Part shown: one piece after another, positions 1 to 6,174 of the stretch
Layout of the letters: every line of letters starts with the position of its first letter
Position numbering within the stretch: position 1 is the first letter of the stretch
Source of the DNA: Aliiroseovarius sp. F47248L
Lineage (GTDB): Bacteria > Pseudomonadota > Alphaproteobacteria > Rhodobacterales > Rhodobacteraceae
Reading direction: 5' to 3'
NCBI RefSeq assembly: GCF_023016085.1
Contig: NZ_JALKBF010000004.1
Span: 1-20,816 of the forward strand
DNA length: 20,816 bases
The notes under the pieces: model-generated
Database searches by the model: none
What the model saw: only the letters and a program-made list of their open reading frames with translations
What the model was told of the DNA's origin: nothing
Made by a program: the position numbers and the translations under genes

Positions 1-140
1 AGATGGTGATGCCGGGCGACAACCTGAAGTTCAATGTTGAACTGATCGCTCCGATCGCGATGGAAGAGAAGCTGCGCTTCGCCATCCGCGAAGGCGGCCG
101 CACCGTTGGTTCGGGCGTTGTGTCGAAGATCATCGAGTAA
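1..140 (+). CDS. tuf: Elongation factor Tu, C-terminal end (partial)
   Basis: Elongation factor Tu carries aminoacyl-tRNA to the ribosome as a GTP complex. Only the last 45 codons are present; the reading frame begins at base 3 and stops with TAA at 138-140. The translation has [20 protein letters not shown], then [20 protein letters not shown] and the ending SKIIE, which is the typical C-terminal beta-barrel (domain 3) of bacterial EF-Tu. A second tuf gene starts at 20563, so this genome has at least two copies, as many proteobacteria do. This copy lies upstream of tRNA-Trp and secE, the position of tufB in other proteobacteria. An intrinsic terminator follows 26 bases after the stop. Everything upstream is outside the window. 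Confidence 0.97.
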   Translation, partial: MVMPGDNLKFNVELIAPIAMEEKLRFAIREGGRTVGSGVVSKIIE

Positions 141-166
141 CCGAAACTCCGATGCTTGACCGGAAA

Positions 167-191
167 GGGCGTCCAGAGGGACGCCCTTTTT
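167..191 (+). terminator. Intrinsic terminator of tuf
   Basis: GGGCGTCC (167-174) pairs exactly with GGACGCCC (179-186) across the four-base loop AGAG, and five T residues follow (187-191). It lies 26 bases after the tuf stop codon and should end the tuf transcript. Confidence 0.9.
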
Positions 192-233
192 GTGTCACGC
201 CGAGAGATGATCCCGAGACGCACAATCAAACAC

Positions 234-254
234 GTGTCGAAGATCATCGAGTAA
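234..254 (+). repeat. Displaced 21-bp copy of the tuf 3' end (VSKIIE-stop)
   Basis: Bases 234-254 are identical over 21 bp to bases 120-140, the last six sense codons and stop of tuf. The second copy stands in noncoding DNA 114 bp downstream, beyond the first terminator, and is followed by its own terminator whose 5' part (325-340) also resembles that of the first (161-176, one mismatch in 16). In frame it closes a 15-codon open frame from ATG 207 with no convincing ribosome binding site. I read it as a remnant of recombination at a tuf 3' end, not as a gene. Confidence 0.85.
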
Positions 255-305
255 GAACGCCCAGCGTTCTGACAGCGACAGGCGATTTGGCGGTCACGCC
301 AAATC
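255..305 (+). repeat. Two adjacent perfect hairpins in the tuf downstream region
   Basis: GAACGC (255-260) pairs with GCGTTC (264-269) across CCA. A 9-bp perfect stem GATTTGGCG (284-292) pairs with CGCCAAATC (297-305) across GTCA. Neither is followed by a T run, so they are not terminators themselves; they precede the terminator at 331-357. Their function is unknown; 3'-end protection or the remains of a small RNA are possible. Confidence 0.6.
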
Positions 306-330
306 TGCCAAGAGCTTAATCGAACGGAAA

Positions 331-357
331 GGGCGCCCAGCGGGCGCCCTTTTTTTT
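331..357 (+). terminator. Second intrinsic terminator downstream of tuf
   Basis: GGGCGCCC (331-338) pairs with GGGCGCCC (342-349) across AGC and is followed by eight T residues (350-357). It is stronger than the terminator at 167-191 and follows the displaced tuf tail, forming a second tail-plus-terminator module. Confidence 0.9.
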
Positions 358-367
358 AACAGGCCAA

Positions 368-393
368 TTGCCAACCAGCTTTCAATCTATAGT
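368..393 (+). promoter_or_regulatory. Possible promoter for the NYN-domain gene
   Basis: TATAGT (388-393) matches the sigma-70 type -10 consensus at five of six positions. The best upstream -35 candidate is TTGCCA (368-373), but the spacer is only 14 bases, shorter than usual. It lies 37 bases before the GTG start at 431 and after the tuf terminators, so a promoter is expected here. Confidence 0.3.
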
Positions 394-430
394 GTAACCC
401 TGCTCAGTCTTTGCAACAGGATTTGTTCAG

Positions 431-1048
431 GTGCCATTTCTAGTTCTCATAGTAGTAGTGTCCACGATACTCACAATTCTTGCATTACTGCAGCCGGCAT
501 GGTCAGACATAATTTTGATCACCGTACCTTGCGCTTTAGCAAGTTTGTTTTTGTTGGTTCGGTTTTTCCATAAACTCGACCCAGTACAGAAAGCGAAAAA
601 ACCAAAACCTCGAAGCAAACCTGCGAAACGGCGGCCTGAGAAACGTGTTGTTATTGATGGTTCAAATGTCATGCATTGGAAAGATGGCGAACCCAGTTTT
701 GATCCATTGCATGACGTCATCAGCAAACTAAAACTGCTCGGCTTCACGCCGGGTGTCATGTTCGATGCAAATGCAGGGCATCTGTTGGAAGGACGGTATT
801 TGGACGATGCCGATATGGCGGCCCGGTTGTTGCTTCCTGAAGATGCGGTGGTGGTTGTTGAAAAAGGGCGCCCCGCTGACCCAATTATCCTTGCGGCTGC
901 CACAAATATCGGAGCCATAGTCGTATCGAATGATCGGTATCGCGACTGGGTGGATGAATTTCCCGAAATTCAAAAGCAAGGGTTTCTAGTGCGCGGCAGA
1001 TACAAATCTGGGAAGCTCAAATTGAATCAGATCTCTCAAAAGGCATAG
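431..1048 (+). CDS. Membrane-anchored Zc3h12a/NYN-type ribonuclease-like protein
   Basis: The 205-residue product begins with two hydrophobic segments (about residues 3-22 and 27-46), then a basic proline-rich linker (about 53-72), then a compact PIN-like NYN domain. Visible motifs are VVIDGSNVMHW (D76, N79), VMFDANAGHLL (D112), KGRPADPIIL (D150) and IVVSNDRYRDW (D168, D172). These match the acidic metal-binding residues and the SNDxYRD signature of the Zc3h12a (Regnase) ribonuclease family. I infer a metal-dependent endoribonuclease held on the inner membrane with the catalytic domain probably cytoplasmic; substrate and activity are unknown. The start is GTG, with AGG at 418-420 ten bases upstream, and the N-terminus is the least certain part. 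The gene looks AT-richer than the ribosomal genes. It has its own space between the tuf terminators and a convergent gene, and I see no terminator in the 42-bp gap after it. Confidence 0.75.
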   Translation: MPFLVLIVVVSTILTILALLQPAWSDIILITVPCALASLFLLVRFFHKLDPVQKAKKPKPRSKPAKRRPEKRVVIDGSNVMHWKDGEPSFDPLHDVISKLKLLGFTPGVMFDANAGHLLEGRYLDDADMAARLLLPEDAVVVVEKGRPADPIILAAATNIGAIVVSNDRYRDWVDEFPEIQKQGFLVRGRYKSGKLKLNQISQKA

Positions 1049-1090
1049 CGCTGCAACTATGTTGGACAGGCGCTCTTCGCTTCACCGCGT

Positions 1091-1930
1091 TCATTCCTCC
1101 AAGGGTTTCATTTCGTGCCCGACCCGAACCCCCGGATTGGCCTTGATGGCCCGCTTCATATGGTAAATGCGCTGTTTCTTACGCCAACTTCGGGCCAGTG
1201 GCTGAACCTCGGTCAGACAGTCTATGAGCGCGTCGTCGTTTAACCCGCTGACCTTTCCAGACCTCAACGCCTCGTCATCAATTTGGCGAATGTTTTGGAA
1301 GATCACGGTGTCGTCGGGGCAGAAGGCAACCGGCCTGAACCAATCTTTCATCAGGTGCATCTGCACCGGGATCCACGGAAGGCGCCAGTGGAAGTAATCT
1401 TGCTGCACCACCAAAGATTGCCCCGGTATCAGATGCGGAAAGAACCGTTCAGCGATGCCGTCGGTGGTCTCGGTCGATTTTGCAGCGTCCATGACCAGCA
1501 GTTCAATTGGTGATCCATCCCAAGTTTTTGACAGGATTTCGCCGCGATGCAGGGTGACGCGTTCCTCCCACGGTTCCAGAAGGTCGCGGGCCAGCCAATA
1601 GATGTCAGTCCCTTTGAACGGCGCGATGCCCTTGCGATAGAGCTCTGAGGCTTTGGTGCGTTCATCCGCCTTGAAGCGGTCATACGCGTGGACCCAGTGA
1701 GTTTTCCCGGCGTCCATGTGCCCATCGGCAAGTCGTGCGGTCGAACCGCCCACGAAGCACCCAAGATCGACAACGGCCCCAATATCCTGAGTCCAATGTG
1801 ATGTAAGCCAATAATAGAGTTTTTGTTCCCGCTTTGCCAACATGGTGGGCACGCTCAGGGCTTGCTCCATCTCGACCCGGTCGATGGCACGCCACGGCGC
1901 GTCCTTGAACTCACTGGTATCCCGTATCAT
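1091..1930 (-). CDS. Class I SAM-dependent methyltransferase-like protein
   Basis: The 279-residue protein is read leftwards from ATG at 1930, with GGAA placed six bases upstream of the start. It shows a Rossmann-type motif I, VVDLGCFVGGSTARLA (about 53-68), an acidic residue after the next strand (HAYDRF, D84), and a later strand ELLVMDAAKS (D148). This order fits the class I methyltransferase fold, closest in style to small-molecule or sugar O-methyltransferases of the Methyltransf_24 type. The region after 180 (QQDYFHWRLPWIPVQMHLM) probably forms the substrate side. Its substrate cannot be told. The gene converges on the NYN-domain gene and is transcribed away from tRNA-Trp. I found no convincing promoter in the 1931-2050 gap. 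It could be a non-catalytic fold member. Confidence 0.65.
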   Translation of the reverse strand: MIRDTSEFKDAPWRAIDRVEMEQALSVPTMLAKREQKLYYWLTSHWTQDIGAVVDLGCFVGGSTARLADGHMDAGKTHWVHAYDRFKADERTKASELYRKGIAPFKGTDIYWLARDLLEPWEERVTLHRGEILSKTWDGSPIELLVMDAAKSTETTDGIAERFFPHLIPGQSLVVQQDYFHWRLPWIPVQMHLMKDWFRPVAFCPDDTVIFQNIRQIDDEALRSGKVSGLNDDALIDCLTEVQPLARSWRKKQRIYHMKRAIKANPGVRVGHEMKPLEE

Positions 1931-2020
1931 CTTGTTTCCGTGTTACCGCATCATCCGGCAGGTAAACAGCCGAAGATTTAAGCTCGGGTTGCTTTCTTCG
2001 CAGATTGTCGCTGAAAGCGC

Positions 2021-2049
2021 TTGAAAACATTTCCGCCTTGCCGTAATCC
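2021..2049 (+). promoter_or_regulatory. Possible promoter for tRNA-Trp-secE-nusG-rplKA
   Basis: TTGAAA (2021-2026) is a five-of-six match to a -35 element. Seventeen bases later TAATCC (2044-2049) is a poor -10 match. The position, 14 bases before the mature tRNA 5' end, is right for a tRNA promoter, and alphaproteobacterial housekeeping promoters often rely on the -35 element. Confidence 0.4.
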
Positions 2050-2062
2050 GACCCTCGGTCCT

Positions 2063-2138
2063 AGGGGTATAGCTCAGTTGGTAGAGCGACGGTCTCCAAA
2101 ACCGTAGGTCCCGGGTTCGAACCCTGGTGCCCCTGCCA
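2063..2138 (+). tRNA. trnW: tRNA-Trp (anticodon CCA)
   Basis: The 76-base gene folds as a standard tRNA. The acceptor AGGGGTA (2063-2069) pairs with TGCCCCT (2128-2134) with one T-G wobble. The anticodon stem ACGGT/ACCGT encloses CTCCAAA with anticodon CCA at 2096-2098, and the T arm carries GGTTCGAACCC. The discriminator G and the terminal CCA (2136-2138) are encoded. There is no terminator between it and secE, so it is probably processed from a transcript that continues into secE-nusG. Confidence 0.98.
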
Positions 2139-2152
2139 CTTCAACCGCTTCG

Positions 2153-2183
2153 TTGACCTTGACCACGTCATTTCGGCTTTATT
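2153..2183 (+). promoter_or_regulatory. Possible internal promoter with tandem TTGACC boxes
   Basis: TTGACC occurs twice back to back at 2153-2164, each copy a five-of-six match to TTGACA. The best -10-like sequence is TTTATT at 2178-2183, giving spacers of 19 or 13 bases, neither ideal. If active it would supply secE-nusG independently of the tRNA promoter. Confidence 0.3.
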
Positions 2184-2268
2184 GTCGAGGCGCAGGGCTG
2201 ACGAGGCTTGAAAACCCCGCGCGCATTGCGTAATTGACCGCCTGACTCATAAAAGGTTGAGAAACAAG

Positions 2269-2460
2269 ATGACCAATCCGCTGCAATTCATCCAGCAGGT
2301 GCGTGCCGAAGTGTCGAAGGTGACATGGCCGACCCGCCGCGAAGTGCTTCTGACCACAGGTATGGTCTTTGTGCTGGCCGCGCTGACGGCGCTGTTTTTC
2401 TCGCTTATTGATCTGGGTATTCGCAGCGGTCTGGCCGCTGTGCTTGGCCTGTTTGGTTGA
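2269..2460 (+). CDS. secE: Preprotein translocase subunit SecE
   Basis: SecE clamps and stabilises SecY in the inner-membrane SecYEG export channel. The 63-residue product is short, as in most alphaproteobacteria, which lack the two extra N-terminal membrane spans of E. coli SecE. Residues 1-28 form the amphipathic cytoplasmic part with the family signature EVSKVTWPTRREVL, and about 29-60 form the single conserved membrane segment plus its C-terminal extension. I chose ATG 2269; a TTG at 2257 is in frame but directly abuts the AAGG at 2253-2256 that would serve as ribosome binding site. The gene sits between tRNA-Trp and nusG, the common order in this class. Confidence 0.95.
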   Translation: MTNPLQFIQQVRAEVSKVTWPTRREVLLTTGMVFVLAALTALFFSLIDLGIRSGLAAVLGLFG

Positions 2461-2472
2461 GTTTTCGCCTGA

Positions 2473-2558
2473 CCCCTTGAAATGAGCACGTTTCAGGGGT
2501 AGTTCGGGCGACACTTCGGGACGGGCGTGTGGCGATTCGAGTTACACGCCGCTTTTTT
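2473..2558 (+). promoter_or_regulatory. Hairpins between secE and nusG, the second terminator-like
   Basis: CCCCTTGAAA (2473-2482) pairs with TTTCAGGGG (2491-2499) with one bulged T. Further on, GGCGTGT (2524-2530) pairs with ACACGCC (2544-2550) around a 13-base loop, and two bases later come six T residues (2553-2558). The second structure has the layout of a weak intrinsic terminator 56 bases before nusG and could act as an attenuator. The long loop lowers confidence. Confidence 0.45.
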
Positions 2559-2613
2559 GTTCCCGAGAACGGAATTTGAATGGCCCATTGGGCGCAAGAA
2601 GGCAGAGGCTGAT

Positions 2614-3147
2614 ATGGCGAAACGGTGGTATTCGGTGAGCGTGCTCTCGAACTTCGAAAAGAAGATTGCCGAGCAGATCAAGACCTCGGTTGAAGAAAAA
2701 GGCCTGGGCGATGAAATCGACGAGGTTCTGGTCCCCACCGAAGAGGTGATCGAGGTTCGTCGCGGCAAGAAAGTGACTGCCGAGCGACGCTTCATGCCCG
2801 GATATGTGCTGGTGCATATGGAGATGTCGGACGAAGGTTATCACCTGATCACATCGATCAACCGCGTCACCGGGTTCCTGGGTCCGCAAGGTCGTCCGAT
2901 GCCGATGCGCGATGCCGAAGTGAACGCGATCCTGAACCGCGTTGAAGAAGGTGTTGATGCGCCGCGCACCCTGATCCACTTCGAAGTGGGCGAGAAGGTC
3001 GCGGTGACAGACGGACCATTTGAAGGCTTCGACGGCATGGTCGAGGACGTAGATGACGACAACCAGCGCCTGAAGGTGACGGTGTCGATCTTTGGCCGGG
3101 CCACCCCGGTCGAACTTGAATACACGCAGGTCACCAAACAGGCCTGA
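2614..3147 (+). CDS. nusG: Transcription termination/antitermination factor NusG
   Basis: NusG binds the RNA polymerase clamp, suppresses pausing and links polymerase to Rho or to ribosomal protein S10. The 177-residue product begins MAKRWYSVSVLSNFEKK, the usual start of alphaproteobacterial NusG. The frame is open further upstream, but that sequence is not NusG-like and includes the T run of the upstream hairpin. GAGG at 2605-2608 gives a five-base spacing to ATG 2614. The NGN domain covers about residues 4-110 (RRFMPGYVLVHMEM is its conserved core) and the KOW domain about 124-177 (VGEKVAVTDGPFEGFDGMVE). Length is normal. It lies downstream of secE and 119 bases before rplK. Confidence 0.97.
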   Translation: MAKRWYSVSVLSNFEKKIAEQIKTSVEEKGLGDEIDEVLVPTEEVIEVRRGKKVTAERRFMPGYVLVHMEMSDEGYHLITSINRVTGFLGPQGRPMPMRDAEVNAILNRVEEGVDAPRTLIHFEVGEKVAVTDGPFEGFDGMVEDVDDDNQRLKVTVSIFGRATPVELEYTQVTKQA

Positions 3148-3155
3148 CGCGTAAA

Positions 3156-3240
3156 CCGCCCCACCGGGCGGGCGTGGGAGGGGCAGGGATCGCGATCCCC
3201 AATCCAGACCACGACAATGGAAGGCAACGGGACGCGTCCC
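3156..3240 (+). promoter_or_regulatory. Palindrome-rich leader of rplK-rplA
   Basis: The 119-base nusG-rplK gap holds three symmetric elements: CCGCCC/GGGCGG (3156-3161 with 3166-3171), the 14-bp perfect palindrome GGGATCGCGATCCC (3186-3199), and the 12-bp perfect palindrome GGGACGCGTCCC (3229-3240). In E. coli, L1 represses translation of rplK-rplA by binding this leader. A similar role here is inference; I could not confirm an L1-site match by eye. Confidence 0.4.
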
Positions 3241-3266
3241 CGAGCTGTTGTTAAAGGAGAAGCCAA

Positions 3267-3692
3267 ATGGCTAAAAAACTCGCTGGCACAATGAAGCTGC
3301 AGGTTCCTGCAGGTCAAGCCAACCCCAGCCCGCCCGTCGGCCCAGCCTTGGGTCAACGCGGCATCAACATCATGGAATTCTGCAAAGCGTTTAACGCCAA
3401 GACGCAGGAAATGGAGCCCGGTGCGCCGTGCCCGACCGTGATCACCTACTATCAGGACAAGTCCTTTACCATGGATATCAAGACGCCACCTGCGTCTTAC
3501 TATCTGATCAAAGCGGCTGGTCTGAAGTCGGGTGCCAACAAGCCCGGCCACGAAACCGTGGGCACGGTGACTGCCGCTCAGGTGAAAGAAATCGCCGAAG
3601 CGAAAATGAAAGATCTGAACGCGAATGACATCGAAGCTGCGATGTTGATCGTTCTGGGCTCTGCCCGGTCTATGGGCATCGAGGTGAAGTAA
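3267..3692 (+). CDS. rplK: 50S ribosomal protein L11
   Basis: L11 binds the GTPase-associated region of 23S rRNA at the base of the L7/L12 stalk and takes part in factor binding and the stringent response. The 141-residue product has the usual length. It has the proline-rich N-terminal segment with [20 protein letters not shown] (about 19-38), which is conserved in all L11, and a C-terminal rRNA-binding domain ending in the L11 signature region near [27 protein letters not shown] at 3254-3260 is a strong ribosome binding site for ATG 3267. rplA follows after one base. Confidence 0.98.
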   Translation: MAKKLAGTMKLQVPAGQANPSPPVGPALGQRGINIMEFCKAFNAKTQEMEPGAPCPTVITYYQDKSFTMDIKTPPASYYLIKAAGLKSGANKPGHETVGTVTAAQVKEIAEAKMKDLNANDIEAAMLIVLGSARSMGIEVK

Positions 3693-3693
3693 G

Positions 3694-4392
3694 ATGGCGA
3701 AACTGGGAAAACGCACCAAAGCCGCACGCGAAGCATTCGCCGGCAAAGATAACGTTTCGGTCGAAGAAGCTGTTGCACTGGTCAAGGGCAACGCAAAAGC
3801 GAAATTCGACGAAACCATCGAAATCGCCATGTCGCTGGGTGTTGATACACGTCACGCAGACCAAATGGTCCGCGGTGTAATCGGTCTGCCGAACGGCACC
3901 GGTAAAACCATGCGCGTCGCCGTATTCGCACGTGGCCCGAAGGCGGAAGAAGCTCAGGCAGCCGGTGCTGACATCGTTGGCGCAGAAGACCTGATGGAAA
4001 CCGTACAGGGCGGCACCATTGAGTTTGATCGTTGCATCGCGACGCCGGACATGATGCCGATCGTTGGCCGTCTGGGCAAAGTCCTTGGCCCTCGCAACCT
4101 GATGCCGAACCCCAAGGTTGGCACTGTGACCATGGACGTGAAAGCAGCCGTGGAAGCAGCCAAAGGTGGCGAAGTTCAGTTTAAAGCTGAAAAAGGTGGC
4201 GTGGTTCACGCTGGTCTGGGTAAGGCATCGTTTGACGAAGCCAAACTGGTTGAGAACGTGCGCGCCTTCGTCGACGCCGTTCAGAAAGCCAAGCCAACCG
4301 GCGCCAAAGGCACCTATATGAAGAAAATCGCGCTGAGCTCGACCATGGGTCCGGGCGTCACCATCTCGGTGGACAGCGCAACGGGCAACTAA
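3694..4392 (+). CDS. rplA: 50S ribosomal protein L1
   Basis: L1 forms the mobile stalk that releases deacylated tRNA from the E site, and in E. coli it also represses its own operon. The 232-residue product shows the L1 signature region around [15 protein letters not shown] and the [20 protein letters not shown] block. The start ATG lies one base after the rplK stop, with its ribosome binding site GAGGTG (3681-3686) inside the end of rplK, so translation of the two is probably coupled. A strong terminator begins 27 bases after the stop, ending the secE-nusG-rplKA unit. Confidence 0.98.
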   Translation: MAKLGKRTKAAREAFAGKDNVSVEEAVALVKGNAKAKFDETIEIAMSLGVDTRHADQMVRGVIGLPNGTGKTMRVAVFARGPKAEEAQAAGADIVGAEDLMETVQGGTIEFDRCIATPDMMPIVGRLGKVLGPRNLMPNPKVGTVTMDVKAAVEAAKGGEVQFKAEKGGVVHAGLGKASFDEAKLVENVRAFVDAVQKAKPTGAKGTYMKKIALSSTMGPGVTISVDSATGN

Positions 4393-4474
4393 GACAGGTC
4401 CTCAAAGAACTGCAGAAAGGCGGATCGTACGATCCGCCTTTTTTGCATGAATGACTGTGTGCAGGACCTGTCTT
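4391..4474. repeat. 12-bp inverted repeat flanking the rplA terminator
   Basis: AAGACAGGTCCT (4391-4402) and AGGACCTGTCTT (4463-4474) are exact reverse complements 60 bp apart, with the rplA terminator between them. The first arm begins inside the rplA stop codon. It may form a long outer stem, or mark the ends of a small insertion; no target-site duplication is evident. Confidence 0.7.
4419..4444 (+). terminator. Intrinsic terminator after rplA
   Basis: The 20-bp perfect palindrome GGCGGATCGTACGATCCGCC (4419-4438) is followed by six T residues (4439-4444). As RNA it gives an 8-bp stem with a GUAC loop. It should end the secE-nusG-rplKA transcript before the accessory gene. Confidence 0.93.
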
Positions 4475-4539
4475 TAGGATGACATACCAGACCCGCGCCG
4501 ATAACGTGGCCGCACCTATGGCTTTTGAAAGGTTTGTAA

Positions 4540-6129
4540 GTGCCAAGTAGTAGAAAAGTGCTTTTTTCGGCGGTTAAAAACGAAGCTCCCTTCATTCTGG
4601 AATGGATCGCCTATCATCGGGTGATCGGATTTGACCGGATAATCATCTGTTCGAATGATTGCGATGACGGCACTGATGAAATACTCGCTGCATTGTCTAG
4701 TCATGGAGTTCTTGAGCATCTTCGGCATGAGGTGCCTGTTGGTACATCCCCACAATTGCAGGCGGCCACACGAGCATCCGAGGCGGGGTTGATTGCTGAT
4801 GGTGATTGGGTTCTTTGGCTGGATGCCGATGAGTTTCTGAATGTCCGCACGGGCAATCAGGATGTTGTGTCGCTCGTTGAAGCACTGGGAGATAAAAAAG
4901 GAATTCTGATCAACTGGCGTCTTTTCGGAGATTCCGGACAGATACCGTTCCCCGGTCGGCTGATATCACAAGATTTTACATTGTGCTCGAAGCGCAGGAA
5001 CATCGACAACTGTTCGGTGAAGACTCTGTTCAAGGTAGGTGCTGGTGTGGTTGGGTTTCAGAGTAAAGGTGTGCATCGTCCCAAGATTGATCCACAGGCA
5101 GGATTGCAACTTTCAGACTTCCTGAACGGTAAGGGTAAAACCTTGTCAAACGGGTATGCCAAGCATCGCCGCTGGCTGGCTGGTCAGGATATTGGTCATG
5201 ACGCCAAAGTTCAGTCGGAAGAAGTCGGATTTGGGTTGGCGCAGATCAACCACTATGTCACGCGCACGCCTGAAATGTTCTGGCTAAAACAGTTGCGCGG
5301 TCGTGGCTGGGCTCCAAAACGCGATGATGGCGTAAATGATCGGCATACCGCGCCGAACTACGCTTCGATGAACCATAACGAGACAAGCGACGCTTCAGTT
5401 CTTTTTTGGGAAGCTGATACCACGGCAGAGATCGCAAAGCTGATGGCGATGCAGGGGGTGTCCGAAGCGGTCGAAAATGCAAACCGGGTCGTATCGAGCA
5501 GGCTTGACGACTTTCGGAGTAGCAGCTTTGCTGAGAAGTTCTTTGAAGCATCGGAATTCGAATTGACACTGCCTGAGGCAGAAGCAGCGTTGTTGTGCGA
5601 AGAATATGCGAAAGCATCCTCCATTTTAGAATACGGTTCGGGTGGATCGACATTTGTTGCGGCCGCTGTACCGGATTGTCAGACGGTGACGGTTGAAAGC
5701 GATTGGAACTGGTCAGCAAAGCTGCGCAAAGCCATCTATCAACGCGGGGCTGAAAAGCGCGTCTCTGTTCATTGGGTGGATATTGGGCCGACGGGTTCTT
5801 GGGGGCGCCCGAAAACCGACGCCGCTTGGGCTGAGTACCCTAAATATGCGTTAGAAGTTTGGGACCTACCAACCTTCGCGGAACCCGACGTAGTGCTGAT
5901 TGACGGTAGATTTCGCGTTGGCTGTTTTCTTGCGTGTTTGTTCAAATGCCGGAAACCTATGCGAGTTCTTTGGGATGACTACGTCGGTCGCGAACACTAC
6001 TATGTTGTCGAGAAGTATCTGAAGCCAACCAGTTTGGTTGGACGTATGGCCGTTTTCGATGTCGTGCCAACTGCGATACCGGCGGAAATGCTACTTGAGA
6101 TCGTCTTGCAATTTTCTGATCAGAAGTGA
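4540..6129 (+). CDS. Glycosyltransferase family 2 fused to a methyltransferase-like domain
   Basis: The 529-residue product has two parts. Residues 1 to about 300 resemble the Glyco_tranf_2_4 type of family 2 glycosyltransferase: the start KVLFSAVKNEAPFILEWIAY, the nucleotide-sugar region ICSNDCDDGTDE (37-47) and the metal-binding motif WLDADEF (D95, D97). Residues about 340-525 resemble a class I SAM-methyltransferase fold: ILEYGSGGSTFVAAA (362-376), an acidic strand end in VTVESDW, VVLIDGRFR (D455) and VLWDDY. I infer a role in surface polysaccharide or glycan modification; donor and acceptor are unknown. GTG 4540 is preceded by GAAAGG (4527-4532) at seven bases. No signal peptide or membrane span is evident. 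It lies between rplA and rplJ after the rplA terminator, and its codon use is AT-richer than its neighbours, so it is probably an accessory insertion. Confidence 0.78.
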   Translation: MPSSRKVLFSAVKNEAPFILEWIAYHRVIGFDRIIICSNDCDDGTDEILAALSSHGVLEHLRHEVPVGTSPQLQAATRASEAGLIADGDWVLWLDADEFLNVRTGNQDVVSLVEALGDKKGILINWRLFGDSGQIPFPGRLISQDFTLCSKRRNIDNCSVKTLFKVGAGVVGFQSKGVHRPKIDPQAGLQLSDFLNGKGKTLSNGYAKHRRWLAGQDIGHDAKVQSEEVGFGLAQINHYVTRTPEMFWLKQLRGRGWAPKRDDGVNDRHTAPNYASMNHNETSDASVLFWEADTTAEIAKLMAMQGVSEAVENANRVVSSRLDDFRSSSFAEKFFEASEFELTLPEAEAALLCEEYAKASSILEYGSGGSTFVAAAVPDCQTVTVESDWNWSAKLRKAIYQRGAEKRVSVHWVDIGPTGSWGRPKTDAAWAEYPKYALEVWDLPTFAEPDVVLIDGRFRVGCFLACLFKCRKPMRVLWDDYVGREHYYVVEKYLKPTSLVGRMAVFDVVPTAIPAEMLLEIVLQFSDQK

Positions 6130-6140
6130 ACGTTAGTCGT

Positions 6141-6168
6141 TTTACGGTTCGATTAGCTCGGATATACT
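6141..6168 (+). promoter_or_regulatory. Candidate promoter for rplJ-rplL(-rpoBC)
   Basis: TTTACG (6141-6146) and TATACT (6163-6168) are separated by 16 bases and match the -35 and -10 consensus at four and five of six positions. The site begins 12 bases after the accessory gene's stop codon. It would give a leader of about 355 bases before rplJ. Confidence 0.5.
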
Positions 6169-6174
6169 CGATGC

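Noticed and set aside
152..319. 55-codon open frame across the two tuf terminator regions
   Set aside because: It runs through a strong terminator, has no ribosome binding site and no protein-like composition.
2063..2138. tRNA-Trp as an integration site
   Set aside because: I saw no repeated copy of the tRNA 3' end, no integrase and no mobile genes nearby; secE-nusG follow as usual in this class.
2527..2613. Longer N-terminus for NusG
   Set aside because: The extension covers the hairpin and T run and is unlike NusG; ATG 2614 gives the standard family start.
3217..3291. Short frame from ATG 3217 overlapping rplK
   Set aside because: No ribosome binding site, and it runs out of frame into rplK.
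4518..4550. Ten-codon open frame overlapping the start of the glycosyltransferase gene
   Set aside because: Too short to separate from chance and without a clear ribosome binding site; the GAAAGG inside it serves GTG 4540.
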